Source: Beaufortia kweichowensis
Lineage: Eukaryota > Chordata > Actinopteri > Cypriniformes > Gastromyzontidae
Assembly (NCBI GenBank): GCA_019155185.1
Contig: CM032798.1
Coordinates: 7,453,501-7,517,500 of the forward strand
DNA: 64,000 nucleotides
Direction of reading: 5' to 3'
A model generated the notes under the pieces. That model was given only the letters and a program-made list of their open reading frames with translations. It searched no databases and was not told where the DNA came from. A program made the position numbers and the translations under genes. Below, piece by piece: positions 14,113 to 26,391 of this stretch (position 1 is its first letter; the number at the start of each line of letters is the position of its first letter).

Positions 14113-15275
14113 GAGAAGACTCGTATCAGACAGCGTCCGTGTGTGTTGAATCTCTAGTCTGTCCTGTTTCATCTGCGAGACAGCAGCTGCTCTGAACCCA
14201 GCGGACAGACGGCTGAACCCGACCTCTTGCTCAGATTCTGCACTTCTGGATGTGCACGTTTTTGGTCTGTGATCAGGCTTTAGAAAACCAGACAGCAGAA
14301 CTACTGAGGAAGACTTTTAAAACCTTTGCTTTTTATGGAAAGCTCAGATCCATCATTTAAATTTGGTGTGGGTGTACTAAAATATAGTTACATTTATATA
14401 TCTATTTTATGTTTTAATATATTTTATTTAGACTTTTAAACCAATTAAATTAGTTCATGTTGTTACGTTACACAGAACCGCTTGCTTTTTGATTTTTGGT
14501 GAAGGGATTCACAATGTGATATAATCTTTCGAAAGCTGCATAAGCCCAAGCCTAATGAAATTAATACCTTGTGTTCAAAATCAATGATTAATAAGGCAGC
14601 CTACTGTTAGGACAGCACTGTAACACTATATTTTCAAAGCGGTGGCTCTGTATGACTCGAAATACCACTAATACCTACACAGACAAACACACATTGACTT
14701 TAGAAGCTATTTTAGTAAGTACCTCATGTACAAATGTGATTTGCTCAGTTTATGAGCATTTTAAAACCACTTCAAATGTACTCATACATCAGCTTTTGAC
14801 AGGCAGATTGAAAAGTGCAAATGCTAATATTGTCCTATAATATACTGTAACCATTAACCTAACAGCAGATCACCTATATTCACTTTGATGTGAGCAAGGG
14901 AGCTGCATTAACTATCATTGCATTCTTTATTCTTTCACAATAGTCAAAATGTCAAACGTCAACTTACTCCTTCCAGATTTTTTTTCATTCAACATGCACT
15001 ACACCACTTGTTTTATCAGTGTACCGTGTGTGTTTGGAATACTGTCCGGCACTTTTGCAGAGACAGCTGAATATTATTTGCTGCTGTCACGTCAAAACTG
15101 TTCACCCCCTCATTTATTACTAAAGGTCAATGGCATGGTTACATCTTGATATTTATTCCAGCCTGTTGCTAAATCTGAAATATGTATTTTTGGTCTTTTT
15201 TATTGATAACTTTTTCGTTCAATACTGTACAGAAAGGTCAGTGTGAGAAAATAAATGGGTTTTCATTATTTACAC
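14113..15275 (+). other. Probable 3' UTR of ap1m3 with polyadenylation signal
   Basis: After the TGA at 14110-14112 there is a non-coding stretch that first stays GC-moderate (to about 14330) and then becomes AT-rich. The clearest polyadenylation hexamer is AATAAA at 15250-15255, inside GAGAAAATAAATGG. A nearer weak site (AATAAGG near 14588) cannot be excluded. The end point is inferred. Confidence 0.4.
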
Positions 15276-15659
15276 AGAGTTATGTGATCATTTTCTGCAC
15301 TGTATGGGAAAGGATCATTTTAGCTTTATTTACTTAAGGATATTTCAGGATTCGGTTATTGTGATACATTACTGGCTCATGAAGATAGACCAGGGCCATA
15401 ACTATGAAAAATATCTGTAAATAGGAGTGCTGACTGTATGCATTGCTATTCTTGCTCGACTTGAGCTCTGGATTGTTCTTATCAGTCTTAACACATGACA
15501 GACCAATAGATGTGTGACAATGGGTCACAGAGTCAGCTATTGTTTACATGGTGAATTAGCAGCTGTTGCACAATAGCAAGTTGTTATGGGTAAAAACAGG
15601 CATTGCCAAACACGACCCAGATATCCTCGCCCGTAACTGTGCCCCTGCTTAGACAGAAT

Positions 15660-15839
15660 ATAAGATATCATTTGTCGTTTCAAGATAGATTTGACAAATA
15701 ACATAATAAACATAAATAAATAACAATAAACATAAAATTTAAAAATAATAAATGCCTAAATGCCTTATCTAAAACAAAAAAAAATGTTTAGAAATACCTA
15801 ATATCTTAAATGTAAAAAATATGTGCAGTGACAGTTAGG
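15660..15839 (+). repeat. Partial copy of TTA-flanked MITE (CCTGTTAACTGTCAC family)
   Basis: The right end GTGCAGTGACAGTTAGG followed by TTA at 15840-15842 matches the right end of the element at 28145-28608 (GTGCAGTGACAGTTATCAGG then TTA). The upstream part also shares the words GACAAATA and AATAAACATAAA. The left terminus is not found. Confidence 0.5.
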
Positions 15840-15915
15840 TTATAAAGTAATAAAGGTGATAAAACTAAAGAATCTTACTTCAGCATGAAATTCCACTTTC
15901 AATATTTCCAATCTA

Positions 15916-16368
15916 CAGTGGCTCCATAAAATATTAAGGCACTTAAGCCACACTGAAAATGCATTAATTTTATTGCATTAGACAGAAGAATAGCAAAACC
16001 AAGTGCCGTGTGCAAATAAATGATGCAAGACCTTTTCTCAGAACTTACTGCAATTACTGTTAACCAACTGCTCCCATCATTTTAGTGGATGTGTGAAGTA
16101 ACTCTCACATTCACAGCATACAGAGTAACCAGAAAACTAAAGGCACATTCCACTATGTCTGACAACCAGGAAGTGTCCAAATACTTTTGTTATTTTAAGC
16201 TATAGTAATATAATTTAAAACCCACTAAACACATTATTTTTCATGAAACTTTTTTAAAGTGTGCTATCTTTCACATGGTTCACATGGTTTTATATTTTGT
16301 TACTTAATTCAATGACGTTCATGTTTTTAAGTGTGACCTAACCTGTCCAAACACTAATGGAGGCACTG
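15916..16368. mobile_element. Degenerate non-autonomous Tc1/mariner-like element
   Basis: The left end CAGTGGCTCCAT follows TA (15914-15915) and the right end reads ATGGAGGCACTG, an inverted match. The internal text AAGTGTCCAAATACTTTTG near 16171 is a phrase typical of Tc1-family terminal repeats in fish. No transposase frame survives. The right flanking dinucleotide is CA rather than TA, so the target duplication is decayed. Family assignment is by resemblance. Confidence 0.5.
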
Positions 16369-17311
16369 CAGGGGTTTTCAGTATTCCAGAACAGTTGTAT
16401 AACGTTGCGGCTTCATTTCTGAAAGTTGTCACGTTGGAGCATCAACGTTTGTTTATTGTGCATACAAATTGAAATACATTTCCGCTAAATGGCAACAACC
16501 TGCCATCTGTTTATCTCCATCTGTTTTTCATAAACCCTGTGAAATCAAATACTAATAATTTACATGAATTTGCAGATCCGCTTACAGATATCGGAATAAT
16601 ATATCTTTCTTTAAACTTTAATGACAGAGGTCAAGGGTTTGAGTCCAACGCAAAACATTAATAAAGCATACTATGTAATCAAAGTCCTTTTGCATATGTG
16701 TTCTCCATATATTTAAATACAAAAATTAGGCCTAACAGTAAAATCTAAAAATGTTTATCACATTCTTATCCTTTATTTGATTCTTAGTGTTGCCTGCACA
16801 CACAGAACAAAGTTGTAGTGTAAATTCACAGGCATGCAAACTGTCACGGCCGATGCGTTCTTACACACACACACACATTAAATCTCTTGAAAAGCTGCAG
16901 ACATCCCCAGATGGACACCCACTTGGCATGCTTGCCGCTGCCCACATAAATAAAGCCATGAAGGACGCGCACCGCAGTGTCCAATAACATTGGAGGCAAT
17001 CAACGTGAGAAAAAGCAGCAAGTTTTTATCAATATGTTAATGATCAAATTTAAGTTCATTTTGTTATTGTGCTTTTCAGTACTTCCTTCATTGTACTTTT
17101 TCCTGAATATTTGTGCCTAAATCTTCAAAGGTTTAATGCTTGAAACCTTTAGTCTGTTCGTAGGATGTAATTGTAAATGTCACGTGTGATTTGTGCTGTA
17201 GTGCAATGAGTGCAAAGTTTCACGGAAGGCTTTTTTATTGTCCTAAGATGGCAAAGTTCAGTGTCTTATTTCATGTTCAGCAAAAATGCCATAAATTATA
17301 CAGCCACATGG

Positions 17312-17980
17312 TTAAATCAGACGAGCCAAGCTTGAAGCTGTCTCTCTCCTTGCTTGCATTCGGCCTGAAATGGTGAAGATTCCCACCGTCCTATCCCACC
17401 TCCTCTGTCCCGGGCCTGTCCTCTCTAAAAAGAAAACCACTGCGGAATAAACTCCAACTGCTAACACTGTGAAACATCCACCCGCCAGCAGTGCCACCCC
17501 AGATATGAACATGTCATTCAAAGCTTTGCCAGGTTTGGGCATGTGGTAGGCCAGGGCCACATCCAAAAGCACGGCCCCACAAATAAGCAGAGAGAGTCCC
17601 GTGATCAACATGACCAGAACGTCGGACAAGCCCCCGCTTTTCAGCATGTCGATCCGCCGTCTGCTGCGTATGCAGTTCATGTCCTGCACTGCAGAGCTCA
17701 GCAGCTGCTTGAGAAGAACGGCCAGGGCGAGAAGGCAAAGGGCAGTCCCGGCTCCCAGTCTCCACTCGCTGGATAAACTGGTGGTGGTGGAGAGCAGACC
17801 TACGCCGCCCAGGCCGCAGCCTAAGATCAGGCTTACCGAAGCGCAGTAGCATAACAAAGATTTGCGTGGTTCGTTGAACCACCACAGCTCCACTTGCTCC
17901 TCCAGAAGGTTCTGCTGGATACGTGCCGGGTCGGGATGTGGGTGGCCCTGTGGAGGGGAATAATCCTCCAGCTCTGACAT
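17312..17980 (-). CDS. tmem125: Transmembrane protein 125, complete, single coding exon
   Basis: The 222-aa protein starts MSELE, as human TMEM125 does, and keeps its landmarks: EEQVELWW at 27-34, the LLSTT block at 62-66, EWRLGAGT at 72-79, SAVQDMNCIR at 96-105 and a C-terminal SISG/TISG-type motif followed by RRETASSLARLI. Four hydrophobic spans are visible, about 41-64, 75-95, 119-143 and 158-185, with a basic loop RSRRR at 105-109. The molecular function of the family is not established. The coding exon is preceded by a good acceptor (CTCTTTCCAG) at 18045-18046 on this strand, so a 5' UTR intron is expected. A polyadenylation signal AATAAA lies at 17239-17234, about 75 bases past the stop. 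Fish have more than one tmem125 copy; I cannot say whether this is a or b. Confidence 0.96.
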   Translation of the reverse strand: MSELEDYSPPQGHPHPDPARIQQNLLEEQVELWWFNEPRKSLLCYCASVSLILGCGLGGVGLLSTTTSLSSEWRLGAGTALCLLALAVLLKQLLSSAVQDMNCIRSRRRIDMLKSGGLSDVLVMLITGLSLLICGAVLLDVALAYHMPKPGKALNDMFISGVALLAGGCFTVLAVGVYSAVVFFLERTGPGQRRWDRTVGIFTISGRMQARRETASSLARLI

Positions 17981-18044
17981 GATGTTTGCTGCTAATGAAG
18001 CTCAGGACAGGTGCCAGCTGTGAGAGGACGTCTGGCTAAACTTC
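17981..18044 (-). other. tmem125: 5' UTR part of the tmem125 coding exon with splice acceptor
   Basis: On the minus strand the sequence reads a pyrimidine tract, then CAG (ending at 18045), then a leader of 64 bases to the ATG at 17980. The leader has no competing in-frame start. The acceptor implies an upstream noncoding exon; the best candidate donor is at 24256. Confidence 0.6.
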
Positions 18045-18414
18045 CTGGAAAGAGCAAGGTAAGTTGGGATAAAAATTATTTAGCAAATACATATAAATTG
18101 TTTGTAATATTACCTTATCTATGGAATGATAAAATGTGTATATATATATATAAATTAAAGGTATATTAACAGCACACGACTATCACCGCTCCCAAAAACA
18201 TGCAAATTTAATTAAATGTGGCAAATATTATGTAAAGCATTTGGCTTGACGTTGTTTGTTATTGGTCCACTTTCTGTTTTGGAAACTGACCAGGTTGCTT
18301 AATGGTCAAAACAAAGTTTACACACCCATCATTACACTTTTTTAAAACTTTTGTTGTTGTATTTACACTTAAAACAGACAGTTTTTTTGCAAAACAGCAA
18401 GAAAGACTATACAT

Positions 18415-18658
18415 TTTAAAGGGTTAGTTTACCAAAAGATGAAAAAATGTCTTATCATTTATTTACCCTCGTGTCATTCAAAACCTCTATACGAGTCTGT
18501 CTGTGAAACAACAAAATAGATATTTTGAAAAATGTGTCTATTAAAGTCAATGTGACTCAGTGTTGTTTGGTTACAACATTCTTCAAAATATCTTCTTTTG
18601 TGTTTTTCAGAAGTAAGAAAGTCATCTAGGTTTGGAATGACATGAGGGTGAATAAATC
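18415..18658. repeat. Foldback repeat (AAAGGGATAGTTCACC family) in the presumed tmem125 5' intron
   Basis: The left end reads TTAAAGGGTTAGTTTACC. The core has gtcaatgtgactcagtgttgtttggttac and ttcttcaaaatatcttcttttgtgtttttcag; the right part has ggaatgacatgagggtgaataaat. The extreme right terminus is lost. Confidence 0.75.
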
Positions 18659-19279
18659 TAAATGTGTTTATCTGCAACAAAGTTCAATTTGGCAACTTTC
18701 TGAACTAATTTAGCAAGTCCTGACTTTCAATGTGGTCAAACACATCTGTCTTCATTTAAACACTTCGGTGCAGATTAAAAACTCTTAATGTGACTGGTAG
18801 CACAGTTTTTGGTAAGAATAAGTGTAAGGAAGAAGCCAATTTTTCTCACTACAGGCTCACTCTCCCGGCGCTCTCTCTAACCCTCAAGGTTACATGACAG
18901 ACAGCTTGTCTTTACAATCCCGTAAGTGGCTTTGCATTCACAGTCAGCAGTGTTGTGCCTGCCAACTGCATCCATTCTTAAACTACAGTACAATACGTAC
19001 ATTACAATCACAGACCAAAGTATACTCTTAGTTATACTCTTTTTTATTCAGGAGTAGTGTAATTATTCTGCACCGTTTGTTCATAGTGTGTTGCACACAT
19101 GTGGTCGTATAGGTGTTGTGTGCATGTGCACTTGTGAAGAGTCAAGCTTTGTTAATTAAGTCCCTATAGACCCGCAATTTTACATACATGCTGCATCCCT
19201 GTGACTGAGGTGAGGCATGAAGAGAGAGAAGTGAAAACAAGTAGGGCCTATGACAACAAAACCATCAGTCTTTGCTTTA

Positions 19280-19539
19280 CCTGATAACTGTCACTGCACA
19301 TATTGAGCATACACATGAAAATGCACTATTCATTTATTTTTATTTTAGATATGTTTTAATTATTTTTTCAATCTTTTTTTTAAATTTAATTGGTAGGTAT
19401 TTTTAAAAATTCTTGAGTCTTATACATTTCCATCAATATACAATTTGTCATAATTAGATTAGAATTCAACAATGAAATATTAAAGTGAATAGTGAATTAA
19501 CCTAGTTGTTCCTCTTGAGGAACGGTGACAGTTAACAGG
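19280..19539 (+). mobile_element. Full-length TTA-flanked MITE with hairpin (CCTGTTAACTGTCAC family)
   Basis: The left terminus CCTGATAACTGTCAC and the right terminus GTGACAGTTAACAGG are inverted repeats, with TTA immediately outside each end (19277-19279 and 19540-19542). A 3-bp TTA duplication is what PIF/Harbinger transposases produce, so this is probably a Harbinger-type non-autonomous element; that assignment is an inference. Just inside the right end is a small hairpin, GTTCCTC-TT-GAGGAAC, at 19508-19523. Confidence 0.65.
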
Positions 19540-22500
19540 TTAATCATTATTATGGCTCCTATGGAAAATCAGTATGTGTGTGATAAAAATTAATTTAGTC
19601 CTTTTAAAAAACTTTCTCTAAAACATCTCTACACTACAGTAATAATGAACAACTGTATAGATCGGGAAAAAAAACTAGTAAAATATTGTTAATAATTCAT
19701 AACCTTTGCATTGATAAGTGTTAATAATTTACTGTTGCCCATAAAATACAGCACTGACATCATACAAATTTTGTGCAGTTTGTGATTTTTTTTCCACAAT
19801 TATTGTGCCCTTCCAGTAATTCCTAGTAATGGCATGCAAATGGAACATACGGACTGTAGTGTTATCCCATCCATCCCATATACTGTAATAAAGATTGCAT
19901 CGTTTGCTCTTCCTATGTTAAAGTACCTTATTAAACCTAATATAACAATGTGGACCATCAAACATTGTTATTAACATCCTTGATAGACATACTCACCCTA
20001 CAAAATTGGATGCTGTCTATGGTGACAGTCGTGTTCCATGTGCCGGACGAGCAGTTCATCAATTACTGGTGCATTGGTATTAACTCATTCCCCAAAGAGT
20101 GTAAAGAGAAAGAGAGAGAGGGGATGGCTGGAAATCTTCTACATCACCTCAGAGTTCCATTGAGCTTGATTTGAGCTTATATTGAGTTCATCTTAGCCTA
20201 ATGTACTTAATGAAAATAATTTCTAAAAATACACGGCCTTTCTGTTTTGATTTGCACTTGCTCCTCGGGAACCTCTTCAGCTTAGTTATGTCACTGATAG
20301 TTCAGCGGTTCAGTCTGGAGTATATTTAGAAGATCGCTTGGATGAACACAGCCGTGTCTGCCAAGAAAACTGTCAGGAAGTCAGTCTGACATTGTGTAAA
20401 ATGTGCAATAATAATAAACATTTATTGGATTCCATAATATTTAGACACGAAATAGTAGGCCTTGGGGTTGCACTGCCATCCAACCTAACCATCAATTTAT
20501 ATAGCAGTCCACTGTATTTCCGATCACAAGGTCTCTAAAGCTGTTTCATATGCAAAGCGTCGTCCCTGACTGTCAGTACGTGAGTGATCCACTAACCAAG
20601 ACAGAGACGTTAAGGTTTAGCAGCATCCTATCGTTCCATCTTCTCTTTCTTGGTTCATGTTGCTGTTGGCTACTAATATTCGGTGGCTTCCTTGGAGATT
20701 TAAAGAAAACACGGTCTTCCCTGACAGGTGTGAATGCTGAGCATTGTGGCAGACCGGGTGCACTATTCATTCTTTAGTCAAGCAGTACAGTGTGGTATCT
20801 CTGACTGCAGCTCTCTGATGTATCTGTAAGAGAAGCATTCATAAAACAGGCTCTTGTCTCTGCACACCATACAATGCCGATGCCTTGTGTAGCATACTCT
20901 TCTCTGCCTGGTCACTAGACAGAGACAGTGGAACAAGTCTCTGGGTCCTTCTCTATGCCAGGACGGGACAGGTCGCTATCTGTCTGGGACAATAGAAACA
21001 AAGACTGACAGTTAGATGCGAGGGGGCCTGATGTGTCTAAATCAAAGGGGGTTTAATTAATTGCTTTTGATTGTTGTAAAAAATCTCTTCATTTCTTTTT
21101 TAAATGCAGTGAATGTGTTATGTCAAGTACAATTTGTCATAAGTACAGACAGCAAGGAAATGGTTTAGTGTGAAACACAACAAATCCACTGGACACCATA
21201 CCAGAGAATACTTATCTGCACTTTACAGTCCTGTTCTACATGTATGTATTTACTGTGTCACTGTGTAAGTACTGTATGTACCAAATCTTATTAAGTATAT
21301 GTAGTTACCATTATTTTGTAGGTACGCTGTAAAAAAAAAAAAAAAGTTTTACAGTACAGTGCAGTAAAATTGCTTATTTATGAACTTATTTATTATAACG
21401 TAAAAATTAATAATAGTAATGCAAGAAGGTGTAAAACAAACAAAAAACTAAATTTGAAACTAAATTTAGGGCAGCATTTTACACTGAAAGCACTGAAAGT
21501 GTGTGCATACTGTAAAATTTAGTGTAACCGAACGGTCTCCTGTGCGTATGTTTATATATGTGATGCCACTACGTTCTCCTATAAATTTGTCTCATTTCAG
21601 CATTATTCAGCTTTACGTTGAAATACTCAAAGGTAAAAAATGTAATTTTGTCCCCATATAAACTAATGGGTAGTTAGGGCGATTTGCAAGGCATGTTGAT
21701 TAACAAAGACAGACTCAAGAAGACTCAAAAGCATCGCAAATACACAACAGACCCCGAATCCATATTTCCAAAAACTAATTTCTACCCATCCGAAAAATGT
21801 GCCGTACCTGAAAATGATGGAATTAATCAACTATTTTGTAACAAAGATTTGGGTCCTCGAGGGCCACGAGTGAGCCGTCACAGCTATGCTTCTTGCCGTC
21901 CCTCTAGTTTCTCCTTCGTGCTTAATCCACATTTTATCAGCCTGCGCACATGGCTCAGGTTACCGTCAGGCATAACCTCAGGAACAAACCGCAAACAGCA
22001 GCTGGCCTGGACTCTGACTTCAGAACTGCAAAACACCATCTCTGATTCCTCCCTTAATCTTACGTCTCATTCTCTTTTCTTTATTCTCGCTATATTTCTG
22101 ACAAAATTTCTCTATCTGTCTCAGTCAGGTTATCTTCCGGCCTGTCTCTCTCTTTATCTCCCGTGCACTGCTGTTCAGTCACCTGGAAAGAGTTAGTGTG
22201 CGTGAAAATCAAAGCTCTGCTTTTCTCCACTCCACCGTAAAAGTTTACATATGCCATGTGCCTTATTCCATCATTTCAATACAAAACCCTGTGGTGTCAT
22301 TACCTCCTCAGTGTTTCTCACTAAAGAACACTCGCTCATTCCAGTCCCTCGATGCGGCTGGCTGCCACATTACCGCCACATTCCGTAGGAGGAAACAAAA
22401 CAAAATGAAAATGACATTATAAAGACAGATGACTCAATCTTACTCTGCACGAAATGTTTCGATGTCTTTATGTATGATTAACCCAACAAGCCAGAGCCTG

Positions 22501-24256
22501 GTTTTATGGGTGTGAAAACAAAAATAGCCAATACAATCATAACACAGTCATATTTCTCCATAATCCTATTTCGTCAGGTAAAGTCTATCTTATTTTGTAT
22601 TCAATGCCGTTCTTTGCGTGATTGGCCATTATCGGACACAGCTGCAATATTAGGCGCTAATTAAATCACCAATTAACAGGCCCGTCCGCCCAGCTCCACA
22701 CTGCTGACAAAAGGAAAAATGTTCACCTTCCCTCCCTTGCTTTTATTCTCAAAACAGAGGCAGCATCTAGAATGTTTAGTTCTAGGCCAACCGAAATGTG
22801 AACATAGGCCATAATGCGATACAAAGCAGGGAAGCGATCCAGCTTGGCCACCGGGCTTCACTCTTTGCCCTGACCTCCATCTGTGACATAGACACCAGCC
22901 AGGTTAGACACCTGGGCCTGTTCCTTATCTCTTGGGGCAGGTTTCATTCTCAGTGTTTAGTCCAGTCTGTGTCACAGAATATCTACTCGATTAATGTTTT
23001 TATGTTACTGGGTTATGTCTTCTGTCTGTGCTTATGAGGATTCAAAGGAAAAGTTCAGAGAAGAGCGAAGGATTTTTCTGGCACCTGCCAGCATTACTTG
23101 AGATAATCACAATTCAAACAATTGTTCCTCCCTAAAAATACACAGGCATACCAAAGGATTACCATATTCATGTATCATATTATCTACAAGATATGAAGAA
23201 AACCATTGTACTACCAAAGCACCTGACTAAAAATCAATAGTTTGCCTTTGCACTTAAACAGTCACAGATTAAGAAGCAAATAATAGGTTTTGTTCTTGCT
23301 ATTGTATTTGCTTACGGATATTTACTCATTGTCTTTACTAGATGGCTACAGTTTCCTTGCAATGTATGTGCATGTTTAACAAAAACATAACATGGTCATG
23401 AAAAAATACAAATAAAAACTCTACTTTTTCGATCTAATGTCACATTCTACAAATATAAGCGTGACTAATAAAGGGTAACCATGACTAATATTTCTAATAC
23501 ATAGGCTATTTACTGTAAACAACTATTCTCCATCAGCATAGAAAAGGGACCCTAAGTCATTAAAATAATTAGCTTTTATTTTTTACAACACTGAGCGAGG
23601 TAAACTATACATATGGGAGGCATTTACTGTTCTTAGGGTGTTGCAGAATCGTTACAGTTATTACACTTATTGCATTGGTAGGCACTTTACCGTAATTCTG
23701 CAGCTCCAGAATTTCAGCTTTCAATATTATTTACTGTTAATCTTTAGATTTTTTTACACCTTTGTATTTACATTGTTCATTTAAAGTAAAAATGGCAAAT
23801 AAAGACATTTAACAATCTTCCTGTTGTAATAAAGAAACATGTTATGGTAACATTTAACATTACTTAAGCTATGGTTAAACTGGTAAATTTGTGGGTGCTG
23901 TGGTACAGTAAACACCACCAGTTACTGTAAACCATGTTTCATTTTATTACGAGAAACACCGTCACGCAAAGTGCTATAAGATAATTGCATTAAAACATAT
24001 TTAAAGAGATATTTTTATAATGTATTCATCGATTAATCTTCGTCGTGAGTACTGTAGGCATATACACTTCCAAAGTATCTCCATTATAAGGAAGCGTTAA
24101 AACTCCAGGACAAAGTTTACGGTACATTCACCTGTCATCGAATCCTCTGATCTGTCATTTATAATGTTTAACTTGCGAATATATTTCCATTATATCTCAT
24201 TCTGAGAATCGTTTTCAGCTTCGCTATCAGATCCGGATACGGGCTTCAGTTCTTAC

Positions 24257-24600
24257 CTGTGCCGTGCTGGCAGGCAACGCACAATCCCGAACCACATCAG
24301 CCACAAATACACAGTACTTCGCTTTTAGTCCGAGACTGTCCGCTAACAAAGACATCAAGTTGATATGTAAGTGTCGGGCAGTAATTCCGATCATATCAGG
24401 TTGCAGGTCCTGTCGGCGCTGTGTCAGTGCAGGTGCATTGCTCGTTGAGTCCGGACTTTTGCCCTTCGCTCGGAGGTGTGGTCTCTTCTCATTGCTACTC
24501 TGATCGCGGAGCGCGGAGCTCCTCTCCGTGTAGTTCAGTGGGGGTGAGACCTCGCAGCTCCTTTCCGCTGGGACACCTGCAGCGATAAAAAGCCGCTGGT
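24257..24600 (-). promoter_or_regulatory. tmem125: CpG-rich patch with probable noncoding first exon of tmem125
   Basis: The block at about 24230-24600 is markedly richer in GC and CpG than its surroundings (for example GATCGCGGAGCGCGGAGCTCC on the plus strand). On the minus strand it ends in a consensus splice donor, ACAG followed by GTAAGA, at 24257/24256. The nearest downstream acceptor on that strand in front of a start codon is that of tmem125 at 18045, so this is most simply its 5' leader exon and promoter. The transcription start is not determinable, and an unrelated noncoding RNA is the main alternative. A frame of 146 codons across it is probably accidental. Confidence 0.5.
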
Positions 24601-25714
24601 CCGAAGGTCTGCCGGTAAATGATGCTAGATGAAAAACACCCAGCAGTATAATTTCATTGCCTAGCATCGCACGATTAAATGGTCATACCTGGAAAGCATC
24701 GCTGTTGTTTTACCTGCGATACATTTCTTAATCTACAGTATTATCACTAAAGATATTGTGGTCATTTTGTGATTTTTATTCACAATTCTTACCCACTGGA
24801 AGAAACAAAACTAGATGTTTATAATATAAACTATCCAACTTTCAAAATATATTAAAATTATGAGAAATATGTAACTAAATCACATTAAACATGTTAAAAG
24901 TTTAAACGTGTTAAAACATAAAAACTCATATTATTGCTATGGTTAAACCATGCATTACGTAAGGGTACAAAGAATAACAGATAGGGATATACAGTATGAT
25001 ATGGTGCCTTATAAAAAGAATGATGCAGGCTCAATAAAAGTGAAGGTTTATGGATATCATGTGATATATCATGTATGATAGGCCAGTATCATGGAAAATA
25101 ATACTGACGGTTTGTAAAAACAAAGACAAACTTGCATGTACACGTCTATGCATTTTTAACCAGAAAGCAGAAACATGATAACAGTAACAAAACAGTTTAC
25201 AAATATAAAAGATACACAAAGAATCCTTGACTGCTGAAACAGGATATACTGGTTTTACTACTGGTTATAACAGGAGTTAACTTATAATTGCTTATTGCAG
25301 ACTTTATATTACTCCTTTGTACAGTTTGTATTTCAATGTTTTTTCCCATTGTAATTGCATTACTTTAAATTTTGTGGTTTTATGTCTTGTTCCATAGTGA
25401 TGGACGATGTATACTTTATTCTATAGTCATTTATATTTTATGTATGTTTTTGTAGTCAGGCTCCACATAAAACAGTTTCTTGTTCATAAGAAATAATAAT
25501 GACAATGTGTTTTTTATGCAACGTTTGGCACCTGTTGTGCAATACTAAATATCACATCTGAAAATGGTGACACCCAGTGGTTCAATAATGTGACACTTAT
25601 ACACAAGCGACAGGCAATGTATGTATTCCAGCAAACGCAAGTGACAAAATACTAATGAAGTCTGGTTTTTAAACATATTTAAAAGGACAGACTGTTGGAA
25701 AAGTTATGAAATGT

Positions 25715-25890
25715 CTTTCCTCTATTCTTCACATCCACTTGTCCTCTGCAAGGTCACGGCTTATTCCAGAAGTTTAGGCAGGATGCACCCTGAATAGGTG
25801 GTCAGTCCATCACAGGACACTCACAAATGCAATTTTTGTAATTTCAATTCACCTAATTTGCATGTTTTTGGACTGTAGGGGGAAACCTAC
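25715..25890 (-). repeat. Ancient fish dispersed repeat fragment (retroelement-tail type)
   Basis: The plus strand has, in order, CATCCACTTGTCCT, GGATGCACCCTGAATAGGTGG, TCAGTCCATCACAGGACACTCAC, AATTCACCTAATTTGCATG and TTTTTGGACTGTAGGGGGAAACC. This word order is that of a repeat found throughout fish genomes, thought to be the tail of a non-LTR retroelement. It is the reverse-orientation relative of the copy at 45405-45600. Confidence 0.6.
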
Positions 25891-26272
25891 ACTGACAAAA
25901 CGGACATCATGCCAAGTCCATATATTAGCACGGCCTGCTGTCTTATCCTGGACTCAAACCAGGAACCGTCTTGTTGTGAGCCACATCATGTCATGCCAAT
26001 GCTATATGACTTCCTTTTAGGGAACATAAAAAGAGAAATGTTTCCATGCAATGAAAATGAATCACTATTATTCTGTCTAACATCTCCTTTTATCTTTCAC
26101 TGAAGAAAGTCACATGTTTTTAGATAAGTAATATACAAGAAAATAATAACACCCCACAACCTTTTACCTCCATATTTTAGTTGCCTTATAAATGTAATTG
26201 TACATGATTGTACTGTACAAAAGCCTTACGGTAAAGAAACCTTGTCCTCTCTTGGCACACTAAAATGTTCCT

Positions 26273-26391
<119 letters not shown>

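Larger units (their letters stand above)
18047..24256 (-). other. Presumed 5' intron of tmem125: AT-rich, with repeats and one candidate conserved block
   Basis: If the exon at 24257 belongs to tmem125, this is a 6.2-kb intron. It contains a short (TA)n at about 18137-18153, a foldback repeat, a TTA-flanked MITE and a GC-richer block near 22600-22720. An open frame of 170 codons at 21684-22196 has no recognisable domain and no splice-supported neighbours; I regard it as chance. Confidence 0.4.

Noticed and set aside
21684..22196. 170-codon open frame on the plus strand
   Set aside because: No recognisable domain, serine/leucine-rich low-complexity tail, no splice-linked neighbours, and it lies within a presumed intron. 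A frame of this length can occur by chance in 64 kb.
24227..24667. 146-codon open frame on the minus strand
   Set aside because: It coincides with the CpG-rich patch, where stop codons are rarer, and a strong splice donor interrupts it at 24256. Better explained as a leader exon and promoter.
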